Origin: Sphingomonas sp. S2-65
GTDB taxonomy: Bacteria; Pseudomonadota; Alphaproteobacteria; Sphingomonadales; Sphingomonadaceae
Direction of reading: 5' to 3'
Length of the DNA: 64,000 nucleotides
NCBI RefSeq assembly: GCF_021513175.1
Contig: NZ_CP090953.1
Location: 3,034,501 to 3,098,500, forward strand
Below the pieces are notes generated by a model. It worked only from the letters and a program-made list of their open reading frames with translations, did no database searches and was not told the origin of the DNA. Positions 35,243-43,763 of the stretch are shown one piece after another. A program made the translations under genes and the position numbers. Each line of letters begins with the position of its first letter. Positions within the stretch are counted from its first letter, which is position 1.

Positions 35243-36271
35243 ATGAAGTTGCTTGGCCTATTGTCCGCCGCTGCCGTGCTGGCGCTGAGCTGTGCGGCCC
35301 CCGCGCAGCAGGCTGCGCCGGGCGGTGCCACGCTCAATTCGCGGCTTACCGGCGATCTGGTGGCGACGCATGATCCGGTGATCGCGCGCGATGGCGATAC
35401 CTATTACGTGTTCTCGACCGGGCATGGCGAGCGTCTGGTGGAGACCAGGAGCTCCAAGGATTTGGTGCATTGGACCGCGGGTGCGCCGGTGTTCACCAAG
35501 ATGCCCGATTGGGCGCCCAAGGCGGTGCCGGGTACCGGGGGCATGTGGGCGCCCGATATCAGCTTCGTGAACGGGCGCTGGCGGCTCTATTATTCGGTGT
35601 CGACCTTTGGATCGAACCGTTCGGCGATCGGGATGGCGACCAATGCCACGCTCGACCCCAAGTCGCCCAACTTTGCGTGGCGCGACGAGGGGCTGGTGGT
35701 GCAGTCGATGCCGTCGGACGATTTCAACGCGATCGACCCGAACTTCGTGGCCGATGCGCAGGGGCGGCACTGGCTGTCGCTCGGCAGCTTCTGGACGGGC
35801 ATCAAGCTGTTCGAGCTGGACCGCCGGACCGGCAAGCCGCTGAAGCCCGGAGCAAAGCCCTATTCGATCGCGCGCCGCCCGGCGCCTGCGGGCGGGCCGG
35901 CGCCGGTGGAGGCGCCGTTCATCGTGCCGCATGGCGGCTTCTACTATCTGCTCGTGTCCTATGACTATTGCTGCAAGGGCGTGAACAGCACCTATTACAC
36001 CGTGGTCGGCCGGTCGAAGGCGATCACCGGGCCGTATGTCGGCAAGGACGGCAGCAAGCTGATGGAAGGCGGGGGCAGCATCTTCCTGCGTGCCGACCTG
36101 CAGGAGCAGCAGCGCTTCCGCGGCCCCGGCCATGCCGGCTGGCTGCACGACAAGGATGGCCAGGATTACGTGGTCTACCACGCCTATGACAAGGAAGCGC
36201 GCGGCGCGCCGACGCTGCGCATCGCCCCGGTCCGCTGGGGCGCCGACGGCTGGCCGATCGCCGAATATTGA
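35243..36271 (+). CDS. GH43 endo-1,5-alpha-L-arabinanase, exported
   Basis: A 342-residue five-bladed-propeller glycosidase that cuts the alpha-1,5-arabinan backbone. It has a signal peptide (MKLLGLLSAAAVLALS). The three catalytic carboxylates are in ATHDPVIARDG (Asp44, base), DFNAIDPNFV (Asp, pKa modulator) and GPAPVEAPFIV (Glu, acid). GGMWAPDISFVNGRWRLYYS and YDYCCKGVNSTYYTVVGRS are typical of the endo-arabinanase subfamilies rather than xylosidases. The GGGSIFL...RGPGHAG block near the end carries the conserved His. GGAGAGG stands before ATG 35243. The next gene begins 10 bp after the stop. Confidence 0.93.
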   Translation: MKLLGLLSAAAVLALSCAAPAQQAAPGGATLNSRLTGDLVATHDPVIARDGDTYYVFSTGHGERLVETRSSKDLVHWTAGAPVFTKMPDWAPKAVPGTGGMWAPDISFVNGRWRLYYSVSTFGSNRSAIGMATNATLDPKSPNFAWRDEGLVVQSMPSDDFNAIDPNFVADAQGRHWLSLGSFWTGIKLFELDRRTGKPLKPGAKPYSIARRPAPAGGPAPVEAPFIVPHGGFYYLLVSYDYCCKGVNSTYYTVVGRSKAITGPYVGKDGSKLMEGGGSIFLRADLQEQQRFRGPGHAGWLHDKDGQDYVVYHAYDKEARGAPTLRIAPVRWGADGWPIAEY

Positions 36272-36281
36272 GGAGAATATG

Positions 36282-37700
36282 ATGATCGACGTGAACCGCC
36301 GCCTGTTCCTGGCCGGCACCGCCGGCACCGCGGTCGCCGCGCAGGCGCAGGCAACTGGGCTGGCACAGCCGGGCGCCGCTGCCGCCGCGCCCGTGCCGGT
36401 CAACCCGCTGGTGCGCAACCGCGCCGATGCCCAGGTGTTTCGCCACACCGATGGCTGGTATTATCTGACCGGGTCGGTGCCCGAATATGACCGGCTGGTG
36501 CTGCGCCGCTCGCGCACGATCGCCGGGCTGGCCACCGCGCCGGAGCGCGTGCTGTGGCGGCACGAGAAGAGCGGGCCGATGTCGGGCTTCATCTGGGCAC
36601 CCGAGCTGCACCTGATCGACGGCAAGTGGATCATGTATTTCGCGGCGGGCCCGAGCGGCGGCGGCGAGGACGTGTTCCGCATCCGCACCTACGCCGTGGT
36701 GTGCGACGGGCGCGATCCGATGACGGGCAAGTGGCGCGTGCTCGGCAAGTTCCAGTCGCCGTTCGACGGCTTCAATCTCGACTCCACCAGCTTCGTGCAC
36801 CGTGGGGTCCGCTATTTCTGCTGGGCGGAGCGCGAGCCGGGGATCGAGACCAACTCGAACCTGTATCTCGCGCCGATGAAGACGCCGCTGACGCTGGCGG
36901 CCAAGCCCGCGCGGCTGACGGTGCCGACGCTCGACTGGGAAGTCCGCGGCTTCAAGGTCGCCGAGGCGCCCGCGGTGCTGGCGCGCAACGGGCGGCTGTT
37001 CCTGACCTATTCGGCGAGCGCGACCGATGCGCGCTACTGCCTGGGCATGCTCACCTGCCGCGACGATGCAGACATCATGAACCCCGCCAATTGGACCAAG
37101 TCGCCCGAGCCGGTGTTCGTCACCTCCCGGGTGACCAACGTCTATGGGCCCGGGCACAACAGCTTCACCGTCGACGAGCAGGGCCGCGACGTGCTGGTCT
37201 ATCACGGCCGCGACTATGAGGCGATCAAGGGCGATCCGCTGTTCGACCCGAACCGCCACACCCGCGTGCAGCGGATCTATTACCGCGACGATGGCACGCC
37301 CGACTTCGGCATTCCGGTGGGTAACGGGCCCGTGCCCGACCGCTTCAGCCCGGTGAATGCCGGCGGGCAGTTCTTGCGGCATCAGGGTAGCCGCGTGCTG
37401 GCCGGCAAGGGCGACATCGCGTCGAGCCAGTTCCGTTCGGTGCCGCGTCCGGGTGGCGCAGTGGTGCTGGTGCCGATCGACGCGCCCGACCGTGCGCTGA
37501 CCGCCGGCAGCGATGGCGCGGTGTCGTTGGGCCCGGTGGGGCAGGCGACCACCTTCCTTCGCCAGAACGTCGGCAAGGACGAGGTGCGCTTTGCCGCGGC
37601 CGGGCGCCGCGGGCAGTATCTGCTGCACCGCGCGGGCACGGTGATGGTCGGCATGCAGGACCGAGCTTGGCCGCCCAGCACCAACTTCCGGGTCAGCTGA
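36282..37700 (+). CDS. GH43 arabinofuranosidase with C-terminal AbfB-like domain
   Basis: A 472-residue exported enzyme with a Tat-like start (VNRRLFLAGTAGTAVAA). The N-terminal 320 residues form a GH43 propeller: RNRADAQVFRHTDGWYYLTG with the base Asp, FIWAPELHLIDGKW, DGFNLDSTSFVHRG with the middle Asp, and KVAEAPAVLARNGRLFLTYS with the acid Glu. The layout resembles exo-1,5-alpha-L-arabinofuranosidases. The last 115 residues show three weak repeats (FLRHQGSRV, FLRQNVGKD, YLLHRAGTV) as in arabinose-binding beta-trefoil AbfB/CBM42 domains. AGGAG at 36271-36275 favours ATG 36282 over 36279. It overlaps functionally with GH51; it probably trims oligosaccharides. Confidence 0.88.
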   Translation: MIDVNRRLFLAGTAGTAVAAQAQATGLAQPGAAAAAPVPVNPLVRNRADAQVFRHTDGWYYLTGSVPEYDRLVLRRSRTIAGLATAPERVLWRHEKSGPMSGFIWAPELHLIDGKWIMYFAAGPSGGGEDVFRIRTYAVVCDGRDPMTGKWRVLGKFQSPFDGFNLDSTSFVHRGVRYFCWAEREPGIETNSNLYLAPMKTPLTLAAKPARLTVPTLDWEVRGFKVAEAPAVLARNGRLFLTYSASATDARYCLGMLTCRDDADIMNPANWTKSPEPVFVTSRVTNVYGPGHNSFTVDEQGRDVLVYHGRDYEAIKGDPLFDPNRHTRVQRIYYRDDGTPDFGIPVGNGPVPDRFSPVNAGGQFLRHQGSRVLAGKGDIASSQFRSVPRPGGAVVLVPIDAPDRALTAGSDGAVSLGPVGQATTFLRQNVGKDEVRFAAAGRRGQYLLHRAGTVMVGMQDRAWPPSTNFRVS

Positions 37701-37702
37701 GC

Positions 37703-39028
37703 ATGGTGAATCGCCGCGAGATGCTGACCGGCAGCGTTGCCGGAGCCGCGCTCGCGGCGCGCGTGCGACCTGCCGTCGCGCAGCCTGCACCACTGGCACC
37801 GACGCCGCCGATGGGGTGGAACAGCTGGAACAGCTTCGCCACCACGATCACCGAGGCGCAGGCGCTGGAAACCGCGGCGATCCAGGCGGCGAGGCTGCTG
37901 CCCTCGGGCTACGACATCTTCACCATCGACATCCAATGGTATGAGCCCGAGGCCAAGAGCTACACCTACAATGCCAAGCCGCAGCCGGCGATGGACGGCT
38001 ATGGCCGGTTGCTGCCCGCTCCGAACCGCTTCCCCTCAGCCGCGGGCGGCAAGGGGTTCGCGCCGATAGCGGTGAAGGTGCATGCGTTGGGGCTGCGCTT
38101 CGGCATCCACCTGATGCGCGGCATCCCGCGGCTGGCGGTGGAGCGCAACCTGCCGGTGCTGGGCACCAAATTGCGGGCGCGAGACATCGCCGACACGAAC
38201 AGCATTTGTCCGTGGAACCCCGATATGTACGGGGTCGATATGCGCAGGCCGGGCGCACAGGCGTATTACGACAGCGTGTTCGCGTTGTATGCGAGCTGGG
38301 GCGTCGACTTCGTCAAGATGGACGATATGAGCCGGCCTTATGACGCGCATGCCCCCGAGATCGAGGCGGCGCACCGTGCGATCGAGCGCGCCGGACGACC
38401 GATGCTGCTGAGCCTGTCGCCCGGCGAGACGCCGGTGGCGCGTGCCGATCATGTCCGCCGCTTCGCGCAGATGTGGCGAGTCAGCGACGACTTCTGGGAC
38501 GAGTGGCCGCTGCTCGAGGCGCAGTTCACGCGGCTGGAGAATTGGGCGCAGCATGCCGGCCCCGGCGCGTGGCCCGATGCCGACATGCTGCCGCTGGGGC
38601 GGCTGGCGCTGGGGGAGCGCGACACCAAGTTTACGCCCGACGAGCAGCGCACGCTGATGAACCTATGGTCGATCGCGCGATCGCCGTTGATCATGGGCGG
38701 CGACTTGCGGCACCTCGATGCGCCGACGCTGGCGCTGCTGACCAATCCCGAAGTGCTGGCAGTGAACCAGCGCAGTTCCGAAAACCGGCCGCACTTCGTG
38801 GCGGACGGGTTGCGGGTGTGGACGGCGCGGGCCGAGCAGGGGCGCTATCTGGCGGTGTTCAACACGAGCGGAAAGGCGGCGCAAACCAGCGTGCCGCTGG
38901 CGACGCTGGGTTTCCCATCACGGGTTCAGGTGCGCGATCTCTGGGCGCGGCGGGACATGGCTCCTGTCCAGACCACCATGCCCGTCAAGCTCGCGCCTCA
39001 CGCGTCGCTGCTCTACCGGTTGATTTAG
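37703..39028 (+). CDS. GH27 alpha-galactosidase / beta-L-arabinopyranosidase
   Basis: A 441-residue exported retaining glycosidase. A Tat-like signal (VNRREMLTGSVAGAALAA) precedes the GH27 entry PTPPMGWNSWNSFATTITEA. The nucleophile Asp is in WGVDFVKMDDMSRPYD and the acid/base Asp in MWRVSDDFWDEWPLLE. SIARSPLIMGGDLRHL and NPEVLAVNQ are further family marks, and a C-terminal beta domain ends the protein. GH27 enzymes release alpha-galactose; some instead release beta-L-arabinopyranose, which is structurally alike, and the setting among arabinan genes makes both possible. It begins 2 bp after the GH43 stop, so it is translationally linked. Confidence 0.9.
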   Translation: MVNRREMLTGSVAGAALAARVRPAVAQPAPLAPTPPMGWNSWNSFATTITEAQALETAAIQAARLLPSGYDIFTIDIQWYEPEAKSYTYNAKPQPAMDGYGRLLPAPNRFPSAAGGKGFAPIAVKVHALGLRFGIHLMRGIPRLAVERNLPVLGTKLRARDIADTNSICPWNPDMYGVDMRRPGAQAYYDSVFALYASWGVDFVKMDDMSRPYDAHAPEIEAAHRAIERAGRPMLLSLSPGETPVARADHVRRFAQMWRVSDDFWDEWPLLEAQFTRLENWAQHAGPGAWPDADMLPLGRLALGERDTKFTPDEQRTLMNLWSIARSPLIMGGDLRHLDAPTLALLTNPEVLAVNQRSSENRPHFVADGLRVWTARAEQGRYLAVFNTSGKAAQTSVPLATLGFPSRVQVRDLWARRDMAPVQTTMPVKLAPHASLLYRLI

Positions 39029-39194
39029 CAGACAATAAGACAAAGTGCCGACCGCGCCCGTCGCCGATCCGCCATGCTTTTTGGCAGATCGACAAGGGGG
39101 GAGTGCGAATTGCGCTTGCATTGCCGCGTCACGATGCAGTAATTTTACTCCTACTAATAGAGCGGCGAGGAGCCGCCTCTGGATGGAGAGGGAT

Positions 39195-42119
39195 ATGGCT
39201 TTCAAGCCCGCATTTCTGTGCACCGCGTCCGTTGCTTCGCTGATCCTCGCGACTGCCATGCCCGCCGCGGCGCAGACGGTGGACCAAGCCGGCACGCCAG
39301 GTGCTGACACCGCTGCAGACGCTGCGCAGGATCAGACCGCCTCGGAAGAAGAGATCGTCGTCACCGGCGTACGCGGATCGATCGTCGGCGCGCTCAACGT
39401 GCGCCGCGACTCCGTGCAGATCGTCGACTCGGTGGTCGCCGAGGACGTCGGCAAATTGCCTGACAATAACGTCGTGGAAGCGCTGCAGCGCGTCACGGGC
39501 ATCCAGGTGACCGACCGTGCCGGCGGCGAGGCGGCCGTGGTGACGATCCGCGGCCTTCCCGACGCGCTGACGACCCTCAACGGTCGCAACATCTTCACCG
39601 CTGCGGGCACTTCGTTCGCGCTGCAGGACGTGTCCGCGAACCTGGTCAAGCAAGTCGACGTCTACAAGACGCGCGCCGCCGACCAGATCGAGAGCGGGCT
39701 TGCCGGCCAGATCGACATCAAGACCCGCCGTCCGCTCGATTTCGACGGCTTCGCGATCTCGGGCCTCGCCCGCGGGATCTACAGCGAACAGGCCGACAAG
39801 ATTAATCCCAATGTCGCGCTGCTGGTCAGCGACCGCTGGAGCACCGGGATCGGCGATATCGGGCTGCTGATAAACGGCAGCTATTCGCGCTACGAATACC
39901 GCAACCAGAACGTCCAGTCGGGCGCGCTGGTACCTTTCCTGACTGCCGATGGTCCGCGTCCGGCGGTCACTGCGACCGAAACCTGCCCCGGCGTGAATCC
40001 GCCCCCTGCCTTTGTTGGTTTGGAGCGCCTGTTCCCAACCGATTGCCGCGTGACGACCCCCGCCAATCGCTTCGGCTCAACTTGGACGCCAGGCCTCGAT
40101 CGCGGCCTCTCCACCGAAGCCGGCTCGACGCTCAACATCAATGGCGCCGAAATCCCCTATTACTTGTCGCGCGATGCGGTGATCAGTTCGGACCTGTACG
40201 GCAAACGCGAGCGGCCGTCGGTCAACGCGGCGCTGCAATGGGCGCCCAACAGCAGCTCGATCTACACCGCCGAGTTCTTCTACAGCGGCTTCCGCGGAAA
40301 CACGTCCAACAACCTGTTGTTCACCTTCGCCGACTGGTGGGGCAATCTCGGCCCCAACCCCGCCTCAACCTTCGAGCTGTATGACGGCACCAACATCATC
40401 AAGTCGCGCCGCGCCGGGGCGGTGGCCGGCTTCAACAGTGCCGATTATGCCACCAACAAGACCGACAGCTATGTCTATGCGCTCAACGGCACCTGGGACG
40501 TCGGCACCGGCGGCAAGATCAGCGCGGACGTCACCTATCAGGACAGCACCAACGAAACCGCGTTCTTCGCAATCCGCACCAACCGCGGTCCGCTCGATCT
40601 GGACGTCGATTTCAACGCCGGCGGTGGCATCCCGGCCTACAGCTTCGGCAATCCCGGCGTCCTGACCGATCCCACTGCCTGGACGCTGGGCGAGCTGTAC
40701 GACAGCGGCACCCGCGGTACGGGCAATGCGATCACTGCGATGCTGGACGGCGAGCAGAAGTGGGACGACGGCTTCCTGCGCCGCATCAAGCTGGGCTTCC
40801 GCTACGACAATCGCGAAGCGTCTACCTTCGTGCGGGATCAGGGCGGTGCGCCGCTGGGAACGAACCTCTCCGCGCTCGGCGAGGACGCGATCTTCACCAA
40901 CTCGAACTTCTTCGATGGCCGCGCCGACGTGCCGGCCAGCTGGGTCCTCCCCGACGCGGCGGCGCTCTACGGGGACGCCGACGCGCTGCGGACGCGCTAC
41001 CGCGCGGTGAGTCCGAACCTGCTGCTGTCCGACCAGCTCGAGTTCACCCGCGTATTCGACATCAACGAGATCAACACCGCGGCCTATGCCCTGGCCGATG
41101 GCGAAATCTCGCTGTTCGGGCGTCCGCTCCAGCTGCAGGCCGGCGTGCGCTTCGTCGCGATCGACACCGACTATACCTATTATGACCGCAGCAACGGTGC
41201 GCGGACGCGCGTGTCGACCGGATCGTCCAAGTTCCTGCCGAGCGTCACCGCGCGCTACGAGCTGACGAACAATCTGCGCCTGCGCTTCAACTATGGCGAG
41301 ACGCTGCGCCGCCCGGCGTTCGGCGATCTCAACCCGAACTACACGCTGACCGGCGATCTTTCGAACGTCGGCTTCGGCACCGGTTCGGCGGGTACCGCCA
41401 CGCTGCGGCCGACGCAGTCGAAGAACTACGATCTCGCGCTGGAATGGTATTTCGAGCGCAACAGCGCGATCTACGTGACGGGCTTCCGCCGCGAGATCGA
41501 CGGGCTGGTCGTGCCGCTGACGATCCGCGAGGTTCTGCCGAACAACTATCTGACCAACAATTATACCGAGATCTTCAACATCACCCGTCCGATCAACGCC
41601 TCCAATGGCGTGCTGAAAGGCGTGGAGATCGGGGTTACCTACTTCCCGAGCTACCTGCCCGGGCCGCTCGACGGCCTCGGCTTTACGGGCAGCGCGACGA
41701 TCCTCGATTCCACCCAGACGATCCCGATCACCGATGCGAACGGAGCCATCACCGGGGAAAGCAACTCCTCGTTCTTCGCGGTCTCGAAATTCTCGTACAA
41801 CGCCACGCTGGCATACGACAACGGCCCGATCGGAGCCCGGCTGTCGTACATCTGGCGCAAGGGCTTCCTCAACAACAACGAAGCCCGCGCCTTCGCAAAC
41901 CCGATCGGCATGTGGCGCAAGCCCGAGAGCAGCCTGGACTTCCAGCTGACCTGGAACGTCACCAAGGATATCGGCGTCACCTTCGACGCAGTGAACCTCA
42001 CCAAATCGAAGCAGCAGAACTATTACCAGTTCGGCGATGTCGGCGGGGCGGAGCAGTTCAATTCCAGCACGCTGCTGCTCGATCGCACCTTCGCGCTGGG
42101 AGTGCGCTTCTCGATGTGA
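39195..42119 (+). CDS. TonB-dependent receptor, oligosaccharide type (TIGR01782-like)
   Basis: Outer-membrane receptor of 974 residues, probably importing arabino-oligosaccharides released by the adjoining hydrolases. The start is ATG 39195 after GGAGAGGGA; the signal peptide is MAFKPAFLCTASVASLILAT to AAAQ. TonB box EEIVVTGVRGSIVGALNVRR. The plug motif EDVGKLPDNNVVEALQRVTG and the VYKTRAADQIESGLAGQID block are the hallmark of the Caulobacter/sphingomonad subfamily that usually sits in polysaccharide loci. The barrel ends FALGVRFSM. A halogenase-family gene follows 111 bp later, a pairing seen often for this subfamily. The substrate is inferred from position. Confidence 0.93.
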   Translation: MAFKPAFLCTASVASLILATAMPAAAQTVDQAGTPGADTAADAAQDQTASEEEIVVTGVRGSIVGALNVRRDSVQIVDSVVAEDVGKLPDNNVVEALQRVTGIQVTDRAGGEAAVVTIRGLPDALTTLNGRNIFTAAGTSFALQDVSANLVKQVDVYKTRAADQIESGLAGQIDIKTRRPLDFDGFAISGLARGIYSEQADKINPNVALLVSDRWSTGIGDIGLLINGSYSRYEYRNQNVQSGALVPFLTADGPRPAVTATETCPGVNPPPAFVGLERLFPTDCRVTTPANRFGSTWTPGLDRGLSTEAGSTLNINGAEIPYYLSRDAVISSDLYGKRERPSVNAALQWAPNSSSIYTAEFFYSGFRGNTSNNLLFTFADWWGNLGPNPASTFELYDGTNIIKSRRAGAVAGFNSADYATNKTDSYVYALNGTWDVGTGGKISADVTYQDSTNETAFFAIRTNRGPLDLDVDFNAGGGIPAYSFGNPGVLTDPTAWTLGELYDSGTRGTGNAITAMLDGEQKWDDGFLRRIKLGFRYDNREASTFVRDQGGAPLGTNLSALGEDAIFTNSNFFDGRADVPASWVLPDAAALYGDADALRTRYRAVSPNLLLSDQLEFTRVFDINEINTAAYALADGEISLFGRPLQLQAGVRFVAIDTDYTYYDRSNGARTRVSTGSSKFLPSVTARYELTNNLRLRFNYGETLRRPAFGDLNPNYTLTGDLSNVGFGTGSAGTATLRPTQSKNYDLALEWYFERNSAIYVTGFRREIDGLVVPLTIREVLPNNYLTNNYTEIFNITRPINASNGVLKGVEIGVTYFPSYLPGPLDGLGFTGSATILDSTQTIPITDANGAITGESNSSFFAVSKFSYNATLAYDNGPIGARLSYIWRKGFLNNNEARAFANPIGMWRKPESSLDFQLTWNVTKDIGVTFDAVNLTKSKQQNYYQFGDVGGAEQFNSSTLLLDRTFALGVRFSM

Positions 42120-42127
42120 TCGGAAGA

Positions 42128-42158
42128 ACCGCCGCTGGAGCCTGTCTCCGGCGGCGGT
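42128..42158 (+). terminator. Hairpin after oligosaccharide receptor
   Basis: ACCGCCGCTGGAG pairs with CTCCGGCGGCGGT with one mismatch over a four- to five-base loop. There is no T run after it, so termination would be partial and the halogenase gene may still be co-transcribed. Confidence 0.45.
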
Positions 42159-42230
42159 CATTCGGATCGAGCGCCGGCTGCGGTGTGATGCCGGTTCCCG
42201 TGCGCGGCGTCCTGGACTAGAGTCGCGGCG

Positions 42231-43763
42231 ATGTCGGGAAAGCGCGGAATCGTCATAGTCGGGGGAGGTACGGCAGGCTGGCTGGCCGCCGCCTATCTGG
42301 CACGCGTGTTCGACGGCCGCGTCGCGGTCACGCTGCTCGAATCCAGCGAGATCGGCATCATCGGCGTAGGCGAGGGGGCGTTCCCGACGATCCGGTCGAC
42401 GCTGCAGTTCCTGGGCATCGACGAGAGCCGGTTCATCCGCGCCGCATCGGCGACGTTCAAGCAGGGCATCCGGTTCGACGACTGGCTCCACGCGGCCACG
42501 CCGGAGGGGGAGCGCCACCGGTATCTCCACCCGTTCGAGGCGCCGTTCTACACCGAGGGGACCAGCCTGGTGCCGTACTGGCTGCTCCAGGACCACGCGA
42601 CTCGACCGCCCTTCGCCGACGCGATGACGATCCAGAACCGAGTCGCCGAGGCGCAACGGGCGCCCAAGCGGCCTGGGGAGGGCGATTATGCCGGGCCGCT
42701 CAACTATGCCTATCATTTCGACGCCGCGCGGCTCGCCGAGGTGCTGCGCGCCCGCGCCGTCGAGCTCGGTGTCCGGCACCTGGAAGGCAAGCTCACGCGC
42801 GTCGACCAGGCGGAGGACGGCAGCATCGCCCGCGTCCACACCGCCGAACATGGCGCGCTGGAGGGCGATCTCTACCTGGACTGCTCGGGTTTCCGCGCCG
42901 AGCTGATCGGCAAGACGCTGGGCACGCGGCTGAAGTCGGTCAAGCACCAGCTGTTCACCGAACGCGCGCTCGCCTGCAAGCTACCCTATGGAAGCCCCGA
43001 CGCCCCGATCGAAAGCTTCACCGTCGCCACTGCGCACCCGGCAGGGTGGACCTGGGACATCGGCCTGCAAGGCGCGCGCGGGATCGGCTGCGTCTATTCG
43101 TCGGCGCACATGGACGATGCCGAGGCCGCCGAGATCCTGCGCGGCTATATCGGCCATGACGATTATTCGGCGCGGATCATCCCGTTCGAGCCCGGCTACC
43201 GCGAGACGCAGTGGGTGAAGAACTGCGTCGCAGTGGGGCTCGCGGGCGGGTTCCTGGAGCCGCTGGAATCCACCGGTATCGTGTTGATCGAGGCGGCGGT
43301 GGCGATGATCGCCGACTTCTATCCGCATCACGGGCGGGCCGACGCGTCGGCCCGGCGGTTCAATCAATTGATGACCGCGCGCTACGAGACGATCATCAAC
43401 TTCCTGAAGCTGCATTACTGCCTCAGCCGCCGCGACGAACCCTTTTGGCGCGACAATCGCAACACGGCGTCGATTCCAGAGGCGTTGCAGGCGCTGCTGG
43501 AGGCGTGGCGCCATCGCCCGCCCAGCCGCTTCGACTTCCTCGTCGACCTCGAAAGCTTCGCGTTCTTCAATTACCAGTACATCCTGTACGGCATGGACTT
43601 CCGCACGGACCTGTCCGGCGCGCGTGCGGATTTCCCCGACATGGCCGGTGCGGAGAAGCTGTTCGCGCGCATCCGAAGCTTCGGCGCGCGCGCGACCGAG
43701 GACCTGCCGACTCACCGCGCGCTGATCCGGCAGATCAACGAAGGCGCGTCATTGGGCGCCTAG
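42231..43763 (+). CDS. Tryptophan-halogenase-family flavoenzyme
   Basis: A 510-residue FAD-dependent protein of the PrnA/tryptophan 7-halogenase family. GIVIVGGGTAGWLAAAYLA is the FAD-binding start. Lys77 (in ATFKQGIRF) aligns in position with catalytic Lys79 of PrnA, and Glu346 (in FLEPLESTGI) with its catalytic Glu. The halogenase signature WxWxIP reads W273-T-W275-D-I-G, so the final Pro is Gly. All chemistry-bearing residues therefore seem kept. In sphingomonads and Caulobacter such genes lie beside TonB receptors and no substrate is established for most of them. It needs a flavin reductase encoded elsewhere. The stop overlaps that of the porin gene (CTAG). Confidence 0.88.
   Translation: MSGKRGIVIVGGGTAGWLAAAYLARVFDGRVAVTLLESSEIGIIGVGEGAFPTIRSTLQFLGIDESRFIRAASATFKQGIRFDDWLHAATPEGERHRYLHPFEAPFYTEGTSLVPYWLLQDHATRPPFADAMTIQNRVAEAQRAPKRPGEGDYAGPLNYAYHFDAARLAEVLRARAVELGVRHLEGKLTRVDQAEDGSIARVHTAEHGALEGDLYLDCSGFRAELIGKTLGTRLKSVKHQLFTERALACKLPYGSPDAPIESFTVATAHPAGWTWDIGLQGARGIGCVYSSAHMDDAEAAEILRGYIGHDDYSARIIPFEPGYRETQWVKNCVAVGLAGGFLEPLESTGIVLIEAAVAMIADFYPHHGRADASARRFNQLMTARYETIINFLKLHYCLSRRDEPFWRDNRNTASIPEALQALLEAWRHRPPSRFDFLVDLESFAFFNYQYILYGMDFRTDLSGARADFPDMAGAEKLFARIRSFGARATEDLPTHRALIRQINEGASLGA

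Noticed and set aside
39025..39046. Possible third GntR-type site (TTAGCAGACAA, repeated GACAA) before the oligosaccharide receptor
   Set aside because: Lacks the GTCnGAC core shared by the two better sites; too weak to call.
40365..42947. 860-codon minus-strand frame opposite the oligosaccharide receptor and halogenase
   Set aside because: It spans the stop of one gene and start of another on the other strand; no domains, so not a gene.
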